Positions 28,589 to 36,960 of a stretch of DNA of 64,000 nt are shown piece after piece. Origin of the DNA: Saccharothrix sp. S26. Lineage in GTDB: Bacteria; Actinomycetota; Actinomycetes; Mycobacteriales; Pseudonocardiaceae. Every line of letters begins with the position of its first letter. Position 1 is the first letter of the stretch. The notes under the pieces were generated by a model. That model saw only the letters and a program-made list of their open reading frames with translations, ran no database searches and was not told where the DNA came from. The position numbers and the translations under genes were made by a program. Where the stretch lies: positions 186,001 through 250,000 of the forward strand of contig NZ_JAJUWT010000006.1 of the NCBI RefSeq assembly GCF_021390395.1, written 5' to 3'.

Positions 28589-28690
28589 AACGTCGGCAGA
28601 CGGGCCGGTGATGATCTGGACGACGGTGCTCCCGGTGAACAGGCCGGAGATGACCGTGCCGGTGTAGGTGACCACGATCGGGTTGAATCC
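28589..28690 (-). pseudogene. Fragment duplicated from the secreted-protein gene at 30097-30654
   Basis: The minus strand reads VVTYTGTVISGLFTGSTV and VQIITGPSADV, which matches VVTHTGTVTSGLFTGSTV and LQVLTGPATDV in the intact gene 1.5 kb to the right. Only about 34 residues survive, without start or stop context. A decayed paralogue of the small secreted protein. Confidence 0.7.
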
Positions 28691-28848
28691 GTACGCCTGG
28701 TGGATGGGGCGGATGCCGCCGGCGTCGGGTCGAACGACAGCGGGTATCCGATCAGGTCACTCGGTCCGGAGTGGCCCGCACATCGACGGCCGGGCTCGTT
28801 CACTTGGATTTCATCAGTAACTGCCCCCGCGCCGGGAAACCCTCCCGA

Positions 28849-29418
28849 GTGCTCGATGAAACCGCCGTCGGCGATCACCGGCACCGTGCGAAAGAACTCG
28901 CGGAGCGACTCCTCGGCGGTCTCGCCGATCGTATGCGCCACACGGCGGCCGTCGCGGCCCGTGCGGACAAGTCGGCGGTGACCGTGGCACCGGCCGACCG
29001 AGACGTCCTGGTCGCGGCGGCGTGGCTGCACGACATCGGCTATGCGGAGGCGTTGCGGGACACCGGGTTCCACCCGCTCGACGGCGCCCGTCACCTGGAG
29101 CAGCTCGGTTGGCCGCGGCGCGTCTGCGCCCTGGTCGCACACCACTCGGGCGCCCGCCTGGTGGCTGGCGTCCTCGGCTTGGTCGACCAGCTCGACGCCT
29201 ACCCCCACGAGGACGACGCGGTCTCCGACGCGCTCACCTACGCCGACCAGACGGTCGACAACAAGGGACGTCGGGTGACCATCCGGGTCCGGCTGGAGGA
29301 CATGTTCCGCCGGCACGGCCCGGACTCGCCCAATGGGAGGGGCCACCACCTGCGTGCGCCGCACCTCCTGGCCGTCGCGGACCGCGTGGAGCGCCGGAGG
29401 CTTGCCCGGAGGTCATGA
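28849..29418 (+). CDS. HD-domain phosphohydrolase
   Basis: The protein (189 residues from GTG 28849; the frame is open from GTG 28771) has an HD superfamily core: RMRHTAAVAARA (first metal His), VAAAWLHDIGYAEAL (the HD doublet), FHPLDGARHLEQLG and VCALVAHHSGARLVA with further His residues, then a Asp in VDQLDAYPHEDDAVSDALTYAD. Such enzymes are metal-dependent phosphohydrolases acting on nucleotides or related phosphates; the exact substrate cannot be told. No strong ribosome-binding site decides the start. Its stop overlaps by six bases with the end of an oppositely oriented oxidoreductase relic; such HD proteins often sit near TIGR03364-type oxidoreductases. Confidence 0.8.
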   Translation: MLDETAVGDHRHRAKELAERLLGGLADRMRHTAAVAARADKSAVTVAPADRDVLVAAAWLHDIGYAEALRDTGFHPLDGARHLEQLGWPRRVCALVAHHSGARLVAGVLGLVDQLDAYPHEDDAVSDALTYADQTVDNKGRRVTIRVRLEDMFRRHGPDSPNGRGHHLRAPHLLAVADRVERRRLARRS

Positions 29419-29597
29419 AATCAGGCCGTCGAGGACGGTGGGGGCGAGGCCGAAGGCGGTGGTCATGCCGATGCCGGAGGTCATCGAGACGACGCGGGTG
29501 GTGGGATGCGGCGTGGCGGTGAGGAACTCGTCGGGGGCGAACGCGTAGACGCCGGTCCAGCGGCGGCGGACGGTCAGGCCGGGCACGCCGAGCAGGC
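29413..29597 (-). pseudogene. FAD-dependent oxidoreductase (TIGR03364-like), C-terminal fragment
   Basis: The frame encodes GVPGLTVRRRWTGVYAFA, EFLTATPHPTTRVVS and TSGIGMTTAFGLAPTVLDGL and ends at TGA 29413. This is the conserved C-terminal FAD-binding end of TIGR03364-family oxidoreductases. The preceding 300 residues and the Rossmann N-terminus are missing; upstream DNA belongs to a Sua5 relic on the other strand. Confidence 0.7.
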
Positions 29598-29640
29598 GAC
29601 CTCGACATCTGCGGTTTGTCGTCGCGGGTGGCTGAGAGGA

Positions 29641-29943
<303 letters not shown>

Positions 29944-30096
29944 GTCCGGACGGGACGCGGATGTCCGGTCCGGTCGAAGTGGGCGGTGGCACGAGCGCTG
30001 ACCTGAGGCCCGCCGAGTAGGCGCGAACACCTGGTAGCCGGCCTGTTCGGCCCTATTCCGCGGGATCGGTGTCGGGGCGGCTGTCGGGGCGGAGGT

Positions 30097-30654
30097 TCAG
30101 AGTGAGGTGATCTCCAGGGTGGCGAGGGAGTAGATGCTGGGCACTGTGCCCAGGCCGGCCGTGCACAGCAGCACGTCGGTGGCCGGGCCGGTGAGGACCT
30201 GCAGGACGGTGCTCCCGGTGAACAGGCCGGAGGTGACCGTGCCGGTGTGGGTGACCACGAGGGCGGCCCCCACGACGGTGGCGGTGCGGTTGGTCGAGAG
30301 GGTCGAGGTCTGGCCGGTGTTCCAGGTGATGGTGAAGGTGCTGGGCCCGCTGTTCAGCAGGTCGAGGCAGCCGTATCCCGGTAGAACCGTGGTCGACGTG
30401 CGGGTGCCGGAGGTCAGGGCCGGGTTGCTCAGCGACACGCACGGCCCGTACTGGGCCGTGAGGTGGGCGGTGACGTCCTGCGGGGCCAGGGTCAGCGGCG
30501 GGGTGTAGGCGTGGTTCTGGCTGCTGGGCGGGGTGCAGGTGACGTCGAGCACGCCGGCCGAGGCCGTCCCGGCCGGACCCGCCACGAGCAGCGTCAGGGT
30601 GCACACAGCCGTGGTCAGAACGGCCATGGCGGTGCGGAACGACTTGATCATCAT
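30097..30654 (-). CDS. Small secreted protein of unknown function
   Basis: A 185-residue protein beginning MMIKSFRTAM, with a hydrophobic signal segment (AVLTTAVCTLTLLVAGPAG) and a likely signal-peptidase site after ASA (about residue 33). The mature part is Thr/Ser/Gly-rich and beta-like, with four Cys residues (VTCTPP, GPCVSL, YGCLDLL, LLCTAG) able to form two disulfides. Start ATG 30654 follows GGAGAG. A shortened paralogue fragment is at 28589-28690. Transcribed leftward, downstream of the carbonic anhydrase but separated by an array of hairpins, so probably a separate unit. Family not named; extracellular location is well supported. Confidence 0.8.
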   Translation of the reverse strand: MMIKSFRTAMAVLTTAVCTLTLLVAGPAGTASAGVLDVTCTPPSSQNHAYTPPLTLAPQDVTAHLTAQYGPCVSLSNPALTSGTRTSTTVLPGYGCLDLLNSGPSTFTITWNTGQTSTLSTNRTATVVGAALVVTHTGTVTSGLFTGSTVLQVLTGPATDVLLCTAGLGTVPSIYSLATLEITSL

Positions 30655-30757
30655 CGCTCTCCATCCGGGCGGTACCCGCGAAGCCCGGGTAGGCACGAGC
30701 CCGCCGGCCACCCAGGATGACCCCGTCCGCCCGCCCGCGACAGGACCAGACGGGCGG

Positions 30758-30830
30758 CACCGCCACCTAGGCGGTGGGCACCGCCACAGGTGCCGCCAAC
30801 TAGGTCCGAACACCGCCAACTTCAGGCGGT
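30758..30830 (-). terminator. Three tandem GC-rich hairpins downstream of the carbonic anhydrase gene
   Basis: Perfect short stems: CACCGCC/GGCGGTG (30758-30764 and 30770-30776), GGCACC/GGTGCC (30777-30782 and 30789-30794) and ACCGCC/GGCGGT (30812-30817 and 30825-30830). They lie between the leftward carbonic anhydrase stop (30921) and the start of the secreted-protein gene (30654). A multi-hairpin terminator is the simplest reading; an operator array of repeated ACCGCC half-sites is an alternative. Confidence 0.5.
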
Positions 30831-30920
30831 CCGGACGAACATTGTCCGTTCCGCTTGAACTCTGCGGACCGGATGCCTGTTGACCTGCGATCCGCAGGCT
30901 AACGTCCTTGCCGGGGGCGT

Positions 30921-31559
30921 TCAGTTCGTGGGGACGGGGACGTCGAGGCCGCGGGCGGCGACGAGTCGCATGTTGCCGTCGGCCAGGCGGTAGCACAGGC
31001 CGATCACGGCGGACTGGCCGGCGTTCACCCGTTCGGCGAGTAGTCGGGAGCGGTCGAGCAGCAGGTCGACGGTGCGGCTGACGTGCTCGGCAAGGATTTC
31101 GTCGGCCTGCCCGCGTCCGGCGGCCCGGGCCGCGATGACGCTGGGGGTGACGCGCTCGACGACGTCGCGGATGTACCCGTCCGGGACCGCGCCCTCGTCG
31201 AGTGCCGCGCACGCCGCGGCGACCGCGCCGCAGGTGTCGTGGCCGAGGACCACCACCAGCGGGCTGCCCAGCACGCCGACCCCGTACTCGACGCTGCCCA
31301 GCACCTCCGAACCCGCGACGTGGCCCGCGGTGCGCACCACGAACAAGTCGCCCAGCCCGCGGTCGAAGATGATCTCGGCGGCCAGCCGGGAGTCGGAACA
31401 CCCGAACAGCACGGCGAACGGGCGCTGGGCGGGTGCGACCTCGGCGCGCCGTGCCGCGTCCTGGTTGGGGTGCTCCGGCGTTCCGGCGACGAAGCGCTGG
31501 TTACCGGACATCAGCAGCTCGAAGGCTTCCCGGGGAGACGAGTGCTTGATCTCAACCAT
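30921..31559 (-). CDS. Beta-class carbonic anhydrase
   Basis: The 212-residue enzyme interconverts CO2 and bicarbonate. Zinc ligands are plain: Cys54 and the Asp56-Arg58 dyad in GCSDSR, and His107 and Cys110 in GHDTCGA. The preceding NQRFVAG segment and the FVVRTAGH strand fit the family, and the length is usual for bacterial beta-enzymes. Cytoplasmic, no signal peptide. Start ATG 31559 lies just after an ACC-rich leader; the gene stands alone, leftward, divergent from the STAS/MEDS operon. With the SulP transporter at 49.9 kb it suggests bicarbonate handling within this stress-signalling region. Confidence 0.93.
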   Translation of the reverse strand: MVEIKHSSPREAFELLMSGNQRFVAGTPEHPNQDAARRAEVAPAQRPFAVLFGCSDSRLAAEIIFDRGLGDLFVVRTAGHVAGSEVLGSVEYGVGVLGSPLVVVLGHDTCGAVAAACAALDEGAVPDGYIRDVVERVTPSVIAARAAGRGQADEILAEHVSRTVDLLLDRSRLLAERVNAGQSAVIGLCYRLADGNMRLVAARGLDVPVPTN

Positions 31560-31742
31560 GGTCTGGACCCTAGGTCAATCCAGCGCCTGTGCTGGCCTGG
31601 GTCTCGCGGTGCGGGGTCCGTTCCATGCCTGAGCGCGTACCAACGGCCGAGTGGAATCCGTGGCCGGTGTTCGACGCTGACGCGGTCACTCGATGTCAAC
31701 ATTGAGCCGTATTGGGTATCCTGGAGTCGCACCTGGAACGCG

Positions 31743-32114
31743 GTGAAGGACGTGGTGTGCTTGTCGGAGCTTCCACACGTGGGCAGCGTGTTGTGTTCGA
31801 TTGATCGCCACGGTCCGACGTTGGTCGTGGCGGGGGAGATCGATGCGAGCAATGCCCAATGGGTCGGCGAACGGATCGGCGTCGAAACCGGTGTTCACAC
31901 CGTGGACCTTTCCGGTGTCCGGTTCTGCTCTGCCGCCGGTGTGACGATGTTGTTCGACCTCGGACAGGACGCGGTGGGGCGTGGCGACGTGCTGCGCTTG
32001 CTGCGCTCGCCGCAGTTGGACCGGATGCTGCGGCTGAACTCGCAGGACGCGATCGAGGGATTCACCTTCGTCGCGGACGGCGGTCCCGTCCCGGGCAGTG
32101 CGGGAGGGTCGTGA
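31743..32114 (+). CDS. STAS-domain anti-sigma factor antagonist (RsbV/SpoIIAA-like)
   Basis: A single STAS domain of about 120 residues: PTLVVAGEIDASNAQWV, then VHTVDLSGVRFCSAAGVTML, where the DLSG motif and the following Ser (FCSAAG) match the phosphorylatable-serine region of RsbV-type antagonists. Starts at GTG 31743, 31752 or 31755 are all possible (AAGGA sits at 31746-31750). A GGGTAT box at 31714-31719 resembles the -10 of stress-sigma promoters, but I find no good -35 partner. The stop overlaps the next gene's GTG as GTGA, so antagonist and ATPase are coupled. It should bind and titrate the neighbouring HATPase protein. Confidence 0.8.
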   Translation: MKDVVCLSELPHVGSVLCSIDRHGPTLVVAGEIDASNAQWVGERIGVETGVHTVDLSGVRFCSAAGVTMLFDLGQDAVGRGDVLRLLRSPQLDRMLRLNSQDAIEGFTFVADGGPVPGSAGGS

Positions 32115-33121
32115 GCCAGGTCGACATCACGCGGGACGGGGCACCCGGGTTCGTGCACGCGGCGTTGATCGTGGACAGTGACCGGTCCCTGCGGGAGCGG
32201 CTGCTGCCCGCGCTGGACCGGTCATTGTCGGCCGGTGAGGCGGTGGTGATGGCGGTCGGCGCGCACACCGAGCGTGTGGTGCGAGCCGCCCTCGGCGGAC
32301 GTGCGGGTGCGGTGGAGTGGAGTGCCCCAGGCGCCTTCTACCAGCGGTTGGGCCTCACTTTCAGTGCTTTCCGCGATCACTTGGCGCATCGGCACGCGGC
32401 CGGGCGGCGGGTGCACGTGGTGGCCGAGCCCGACATCGTCGCCAGCGCCGATCCGGAGGCACCGATCGACCGGGTGGCGGCCTATTTGCCCTACGAGGCG
32501 TTGTGCAACCAGGCCTACGCCGTGTTCGACTGCGCCGTCACCTGCCTGTGGGACAGTCGGCGCCATCCGGCGCTGGTCATCGAAGGGGTGCGCGACCTGC
32601 ACCCGTTCGAGATGACCGCGGTGGGCGTGCGGGCCAACCTCGGGTTCACCGCCACCGCCGACTACCTGGCCGGTCGGAACCTGATCGCGCTGGAACCGCC
32701 ACCCGCGTCGGTCGACCTGGACCTGGAGGTGGGATCCCTGGGGGAGTTGGCCGGAGTGCGGGCGGCTCTGCGCGGGTGGGCGGGTGGCCGTGGGTTCGCG
32801 GTCGAGGCGATCGACGACGTGGTGACCGCCGCGGACGGGATCGTCACCAACGCGGTCGAGCACGGTCGGCCACCGGTCCGGGTGCGGGGCTGGCAGGCCG
32901 CCGACACGCTGGTCGTGCAGGTCGACGACACCGGCGCGGTCCCGCTGCCCGCCTTCGGCGGCTACCGGCCACCGTCGCCGGGCCAGCGCCGTGGCCGAGG
33001 GCTGTGGATCGCACGTCAACTGGCTGACGCCGTGACCACCCACACCACCGACAGCCACACCCACGTCCGCCTCCACTTCCCGCACGAGATCACCCACCGG
33101 GGCCCGATCACGAACGGGTGA
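32111..33121 (+). CDS. MEDS-domain sensor with C-terminal RsbW-like HATPase
   Basis: The 336-residue protein starts at GTG 32111 within a GTGA overlap. Residues 10-190 form a MEDS domain (FVHAALIVDSDRSLRERLLP, AVVMAVGAHTERVVRAAL, RVAAYLPYEALCNQAYAVFDC, HPFEMTAVGVRANLGF), a proposed sensor of small hydrophobic or one-carbon ligands. The C-terminus is an HATPase_c_2 domain with the N-box AADGIVTNAVEHGRPPV, the G1 box VDDTGAVP and RGRGLWIARQLADAV. Together they make a sensory anti-sigma-type kinase whose partner is probably the STAS protein encoded just upstream. No His-kinase dimerisation box is present. Confidence 0.82.
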   Translation: MSQVDITRDGAPGFVHAALIVDSDRSLRERLLPALDRSLSAGEAVVMAVGAHTERVVRAALGGRAGAVEWSAPGAFYQRLGLTFSAFRDHLAHRHAAGRRVHVVAEPDIVASADPEAPIDRVAAYLPYEALCNQAYAVFDCAVTCLWDSRRHPALVIEGVRDLHPFEMTAVGVRANLGFTATADYLAGRNLIALEPPPASVDLDLEVGSLGELAGVRAALRGWAGGRGFAVEAIDDVVTAADGIVTNAVEHGRPPVRVRGWQAADTLVVQVDDTGAVPLPAFGGYRPPSPGQRRGRGLWIARQLADAVTTHTTDSHTHVRLHFPHEITHRGPITNG

Positions 33122-33322
33122 TCGGCGGCCCGTCTTTCCGATCGTCATGTTCGCGGGGCCAGCATTGGTATGTGAGGCCACTGGAGTGAAGTAGGTGTCC
33201 GCACGCGGTGCGGTGCGGGTGAGAGATCTTGTCACGGGCTAGGGTGAGCTCCGTCGCGACAGGGTTGACGGATCGGTCACGCGGTTATTCTCGCGCCGTT
33301 CGACGTCTTCGGTGGAGAGGAC

Positions 33323-33760
33323 GTGAGGCGTGTGACGCTGATCGACGAGGACGACACCTGTTCGGGGGCTCTGGCTCTGGACCTCACCGACGAGATCCCG
33401 CCGCTGGTCCGGGTGCGGCGGTGGGCGGGCTGGGCGTTGTCCGATCTGACCGACGACGAGTTGGGCGACTGCCTGCTGGTGGTCACCGAGCTGGTCGCCA
33501 ACGCCTACGACCACGGTGAGGAGCCACGTCGGGTGCGGTTGCACCGGTCGGTGGAGCCGTGTTCCGTGCGGATCGAGGTCGACGACGGGGTCCAGGGAGA
33601 GGTGGTGCTGGGACGCTCCCGGTTGGGGCCGCATCGGGGCCGGGGTCTGGTGATGGTGGCGAACCTGAGCGCGAAATGGGGAGTCGAGTACCAGGAACAG
33701 GGCAAGACGGTGTGGGCGGAAGTCCCCTGCGCCGCACCGCCGCTCGTCGGCAGGGACTGA
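33323..33760 (+). CDS. RsbW-like ATP-binding anti-sigma-type protein
   Basis: A compact 145-residue HATPase_c_2 protein: N-box LLVVTELVANAYDHGEEP, G1 box IEVDDGVQ, G2 box GPHRGRGLVMVANLSAKWG and C-terminal GKTVWAEVP. GTG 33323 is the start because GGAGAGG lies 3-9 bases upstream. Single-domain members of this family bind or phosphorylate STAS antagonists and sequester sigma factors. It converges on the STAS gene at 33769, with only eight bases between stops, a natural kinase/antagonist pair though encoded on opposite strands. Confidence 0.85.
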   Translation: MRRVTLIDEDDTCSGALALDLTDEIPPLVRVRRWAGWALSDLTDDELGDCLLVVTELVANAYDHGEEPRRVRLHRSVEPCSVRIEVDDGVQGEVVLGRSRLGPHRGRGLVMVANLSAKWGVEYQEQGKTVWAEVPCAAPPLVGRD

Positions 33761-33768
33761 CCGGTCGG

Positions 33769-34131
33769 TCAACGTGACAAGACCGCGGTGACCGCCTCGT
33801 CGACCGTGGGACGCACCGTCACCACCCGGTCGAGTTCGGTGATCTGCATCGGTCGCAGCACCGCGTGGTGCGCGGCCACCACCGCGAGGGGCATCGCCAA
33901 CCGCGCCGCGCGCGTGATCGCCTCGGCCAGCAGTTGCAGACCGGTGGAGCCGATGAAGCCCACACCCGACAGGTCGACCACCAGGCCACTCGGCCGGCGG
34001 TCCAGCTGGTCGACCAGGTGGGTGCGGACCGGTTCGACGGTGGTGGAGTCGATCTCGCCGGTCACCACCACGACGGGCACACCGCGGTGAGGGGTGGTGC
34101 GGGCTGTCGCGAAGTCGGTGGTGTCGAGCAT
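33769..34131 (-). CDS. STAS-domain anti-sigma factor antagonist
   Basis: From ATG 34131 the product is a 120-residue STAS protein: VPVVVVTGEIDSTTVEPV, PSGLVVDLSGVGFIGSTGL (DLSG and the target-Ser region GSTG) and RLAMPLAVVAAHHAV. The open frame extends to 34374 but upstream residues are not family-like. The stop is eight bases from that of the convergent HATPase gene, a likely functional partner. Only a weak GAGG precedes the start. Confidence 0.85.
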   Translation of the reverse strand: MLDTTDFATARTTPHRGVPVVVVTGEIDSTTVEPVRTHLVDQLDRRPSGLVVDLSGVGFIGSTGLQLLAEAITRAARLAMPLAVVAAHHAVLRPMQITELDRVVTVRPTVDEAVTAVLSR

Positions 34132-34370
34132 GAGGGGTGCCTCTCGGTGAAACCACGAGAACCGGCGACCGAGCTGCTGCTGAACCCGTATGGCCGCTCC
34201 GCGGCGAATCGGTGGATATTCACCACGCTCGACGGTACGTGGTTGCCGGTCCTGCGCACAATCCGCCGGCGGGGCGCTTCGCCTGCCCGCCGCGTGCCGG
34301 ACACCCGATCGGGTTCGCCAACACCAGCACCGCAGCCCTGATCGGCAGACCCGACCGGGTGCATGCCTCG

Positions 34371-35576
34371 TCAACGGTGGTCGGAGCCCTCCGGTACTGG
34401 ACCGAGCGGGCCGTGCCAGTCAAGGCACACCACCATGGCATCGTCCTCCGCGCCGGAGACGTGGCGGTGTCCGGCGAGTTCCTGGAGGACCGCCCGCGGC
34501 ACTTGGGCGGCCGGCAGCAGGCGGGTGGCATTGATGGCGCGAGCGAGGGCTTGTTTGCCGTAGCGCTCGCCGGTGGCGGAGGCGACGTCGTAGACGCCGT
34601 CGCTGACGAAGATCAGCCGGTCGCCGGCTTCGACCTGGAACTGCTCGGTTCGGTAGTGGGTTTCCTCGAACATGCCGAGAGGGAGTTGCGCGTCGAAGGT
34701 GATGGGTTCGATGGTGCCGGCGCGCAGTCGCCACATGCGGGGCGACCCCGCGTCGATGACGTCGACGTTGCCGGTGCTCAGCTCGAAGCGGAGCAGGAGG
34801 ACGGAGACGTGCACGCGTCCGCCGTACTGCCCGTAGATGGCTTGGTCGGCGAGCGCGGCCTGGTCGGGCAGCGGGATGCCGGCCCGGCGCGCGTTGCGCA
34901 GGGCGTTGATCGCCAGGTTGGTCAGGAGGGCGGCGTCGATGCCTTCGCCCATGCCGTTGGTGACGGTGAGGGTGAGGTGCTCGGCGGAGGTGGACCAGTC
35001 GAAGTTGTCGCCGTAGATCGCGTAGGCGGGTTCGAGTTGGGCTCCGATGCTGTACTCGGTGCGCGCGCACGCCCGGCCCGGGAGGAGTTGCCACTGCATC
35101 TCCGCGGCGAGGGTGAGCCGGTCGGCACGGCGGGCCTGGAGGTAGACGTCGGTGTCGCGCTCCGCGACGATGATCTCGTGGCCGAGGGTTTCGGCGACTT
35201 GCGCCAGTTCGCGGAGCGTGTCCGGGTCGGGCGAGGCGGGAATGGCGACCGACAGCACGCCCAGCCGGTCGCCGCGCACGGTGACCGGGAGGTGGGCCAC
35301 CACGCCGCCGCCCTCGCCGTCCTCGAGGTAGGGCCGCTGGGTGCCGAAGGCCCGCCCGGGCGCGCCGACGTTGGTCGACAGCGGACGACGCGTGTAGGGC
35401 AGGACCGCGACCGGTTGCAGCATGGTCAGCGCGTAGTCGGCCATGAGCAGCTCCACCCGCCGTGCCCCGAACAGGCGGTCGAGCTCGGCTCGTACGGCGT
35501 CGAGCAGCTCGTGGGGCGCTGCGGTGCGCAGCACGCGTTCGACCGAGTGGTACCGGTCGGCGCTGGGTGAGGGCAC
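34371..35576 (-). CDS. GAF-like plus SpoIIE-type PP2C phosphatase, with altered metal motif
   Basis: The 401-residue protein has an N-terminal GAF-like sensor (ELLDAVRAELDRLFGARRVE to about 150) and a C-terminal RsbU/SpoIIE phosphatase domain: AAEMQWQLLPGR, YAIYGDNFDW, TVTNGMGEGIDAALL, LSTGNVDVIDAGSPRMWRL, FVSDGVYD and AEDDAMVVCLDW. The usual GDWYD is GDNFD, and the usual D-x-x-G-H-G metal motif reads TNGMGEG, so one metal Asp is Asn and the His is Glu. Activity may be reduced or lost. Start GTG 35576; it is divergent from marR, sharing 66 bases of upstream DNA. Expected target: phosphorylated STAS antagonists. Confidence 0.82.
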   Translation of the reverse strand: MPSPSADRYHSVERVLRTAAPHELLDAVRAELDRLFGARRVELLMADYALTMLQPVAVLPYTRRPLSTNVGAPGRAFGTQRPYLEDGEGGGVVAHLPVTVRGDRLGVLSVAIPASPDPDTLRELAQVAETLGHEIIVAERDTDVYLQARRADRLTLAAEMQWQLLPGRACARTEYSIGAQLEPAYAIYGDNFDWSTSAEHLTLTVTNGMGEGIDAALLTNLAINALRNARRAGIPLPDQAALADQAIYGQYGGRVHVSVLLLRFELSTGNVDVIDAGSPRMWRLRAGTIEPITFDAQLPLGMFEETHYRTEQFQVEAGDRLIFVSDGVYDVASATGERYGKQALARAINATRLLPAAQVPRAVLQELAGHRHVSGAEDDAMVVCLDWHGPLGPVPEGSDHR

Positions 35577-35642
35577 GTGGTTCTACTTTCTCGCCGGCTG
35601 CCACACTGGGGTGGCGGCCGGCGCGGCTGTCGGAGAACGTCG

Positions 35643-36158
35643 ATGGATGCGAGAGTGGAAGGTGTGAACCGGATCCGGCACCATCCCACCTGCGACGAGG
35701 TGCTCCATGCTCTCACCGGCGTGGCGGAGCACCTCGAAGTGCTCTGGGAACGGAGCCGGGAGGTCTCGGCCGCTCCGCTGTCGGTGTCGCAGCTGCGGGC
35801 GATGTTCGTGCTGGAACGCGCGGAGCCGATGAACCTGCGTTCGCTGGGGGAGGCCCTGTCCTCGAGCCCGCCGTCGGTGAGCCGGCTGTGCGACCGGCTC
35901 CAGGCCGCCGGGTTCCTCGACCGCTCCACCAGCGCCACCAACCGCCGCGAGGTCGAGCTGCGGCTGAGCGAGCGCGGCCGCGGCTACCTGCGTGAGCTGC
36001 GTGCCCGGCGCAAGGAACGGCTGCGCGAAGTGATCGAGTCGATGCCGTCGGCCGCGCGCAAGGCACTGTTCGACGGGCTCACGTCCTTCCACGAGGCCGT
36101 CTCCGAGTTGGAGCCACGCGGCGAGGCGGACGGCAAGCACGACAGCCAGTCGGCCTGA
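35643..36158 (+). CDS. MarR-family transcriptional regulator
   Basis: A 171-residue winged-helix protein: LSVSQLRAMFVLERAEPM leads to the HTH (LRSLGEALSSSPPSVSRLCDRLQAAGFL) and to the wing with RREVELRLSERGRGYL, then a C-terminal dimer helix (HEAVSELEP). ATG 35643 follows GGAGA by six bases; the frame is open from 35577. It stands divergent to a phosphatase gene and directly upstream of the rsbT-like operon. A TTGTC-N4-GACAA palindrome 80 bases after its stop is a good candidate for its operator. Ligand unknown. Confidence 0.88.
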   Translation: MDARVEGVNRIRHHPTCDEVLHALTGVAEHLEVLWERSREVSAAPLSVSQLRAMFVLERAEPMNLRSLGEALSSSPPSVSRLCDRLQAAGFLDRSTSATNRREVELRLSERGRGYLRELRARRKERLREVIESMPSAARKALFDGLTSFHEAVSELEPRGEADGKHDSQSA

Positions 36159-36239
36159 CCTCAGCCTGCTCATTGTTGTCGTCCTGCAACTCTTGATCGG
36201 CGAACTGTTGTCGTGCCGGAGGTCGGCGCCTGCTAACGT

Positions 36240-36253
36240 TTGTCATCCGACAA
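36240..36253. promoter_or_regulatory. MarR-type palindrome TTGTC-N4-GACAA
   Basis: A perfect 5-bp dyad (TTGTCATCCGACAA) lies between marR and the rsbT-like operon. MarR proteins commonly bind TTG...CAA dyads. Related half-sites TGTTGTCG occur at about 36172 and 36206. The symmetry is seen; the regulator assignment is inference. Confidence 0.5.
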
Positions 36254-36519
36254 TAGTTCATGGGCTGATCCGAGCGTCCGGAAGGGGGTCCGACTTGGCC
36301 TCCGACGACGCATCCGCGCGCGAGCTCATCGTGCAGGTGATCACCGAACAGGGCGGACGCGCCGTCAACCACTGCGCGGCGACACCGTGCTGACCGGTCT
36401 GCTCAACGCCGTGGACGGCCAGATCCCGCTGCTGGTCGGTCAAGAGCTCGGCGAACACATCGCCGTCGACCGCGCCGAACATGCCCTCGACCAGCCGCGC
36501 TCTCCCGAGGTCCGGCCCG
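36254..36519 (+). other. Leader region with two short overlapping frames before the rsbT-like gene
   Basis: Plus frames here read ASDDASARELIVQVITEQGG (about 36298-36360) and, shifted, VLTGLLNAVDGQIPLLVGQEL (about 36388-36450). Both look protein-like and together could be a frameshifted or truncated small gene of the rsbR/rsbS position that normally precedes rsbT, but no STAS motif can be shown. Confidence 0.3.
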
Positions 36520-36960
36520 ATGCGACCCGCTGACCCGGCCGCCGTCGAGCGCGGCGCCGCCACCGGTCACCCGCACGCCGTGCGCGTCGAGCAGGACCTG
36601 CTCGCCGCCCGCCACGCCGTGCGGGCCGCGGCCGTCGCGGCCGGCTTCGACCTCGTGGGCCAGACGAAGATCATCACGGCGGCCAGTGAGCTGGTGCGCA
36701 ACGCCTACGTCCACGGCGGCGGTGGTGTGATGACGATCGAGGAGACGACAGGCGATGGCGGCCGGACCGGGCTGCGCCTCGTGGTGTCCGACGCCGGACC
36801 GGGCATTCGCGACATCGACGCCGCGCTCGCCGACGGGTTCAGCACCGGCGCCGGTCTCGGTCACGGCCTGGGCGGAGCGCGCAGGCTGGTCGACGACTTC
36901 CACGTCGAGAGCGCGGCCGGCGTCGGCACCACGGTCACCATCGTGAGGTGGAACCGGTGA
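36520..36960 (+). CDS. RsbT-like switch kinase (anti-sigma regulatory factor)
   Basis: The 146-residue HATPase has the RsbT-type signature order: EQDLLAARHAVRAAAVAAGF, N-box ITAASELVRNAYVHGGGG, VSDAGPGIRDIDAALADG and GLGHGLGGARRLVDDFHVES. RsbT proteins phosphorylate stressosome STAS partners and activate an RsbU phosphatase. ATG 36520 follows GAGG by nine bases. The stop overlaps the GTG of a 56-codon ORF (GTGA), which in turn overlaps the SpoIIE phosphatase gene, so the three are one operon. The usual RsbR/RsbS partners are not recognised upstream. Confidence 0.85.
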   Translation: MRPADPAAVERGAATGHPHAVRVEQDLLAARHAVRAAAVAAGFDLVGQTKIITAASELVRNAYVHGGGGVMTIEETTGDGGRTGLRLVVSDAGPGIRDIDAALADGFSTGAGLGHGLGGARRLVDDFHVESAAGVGTTVTIVRWNR

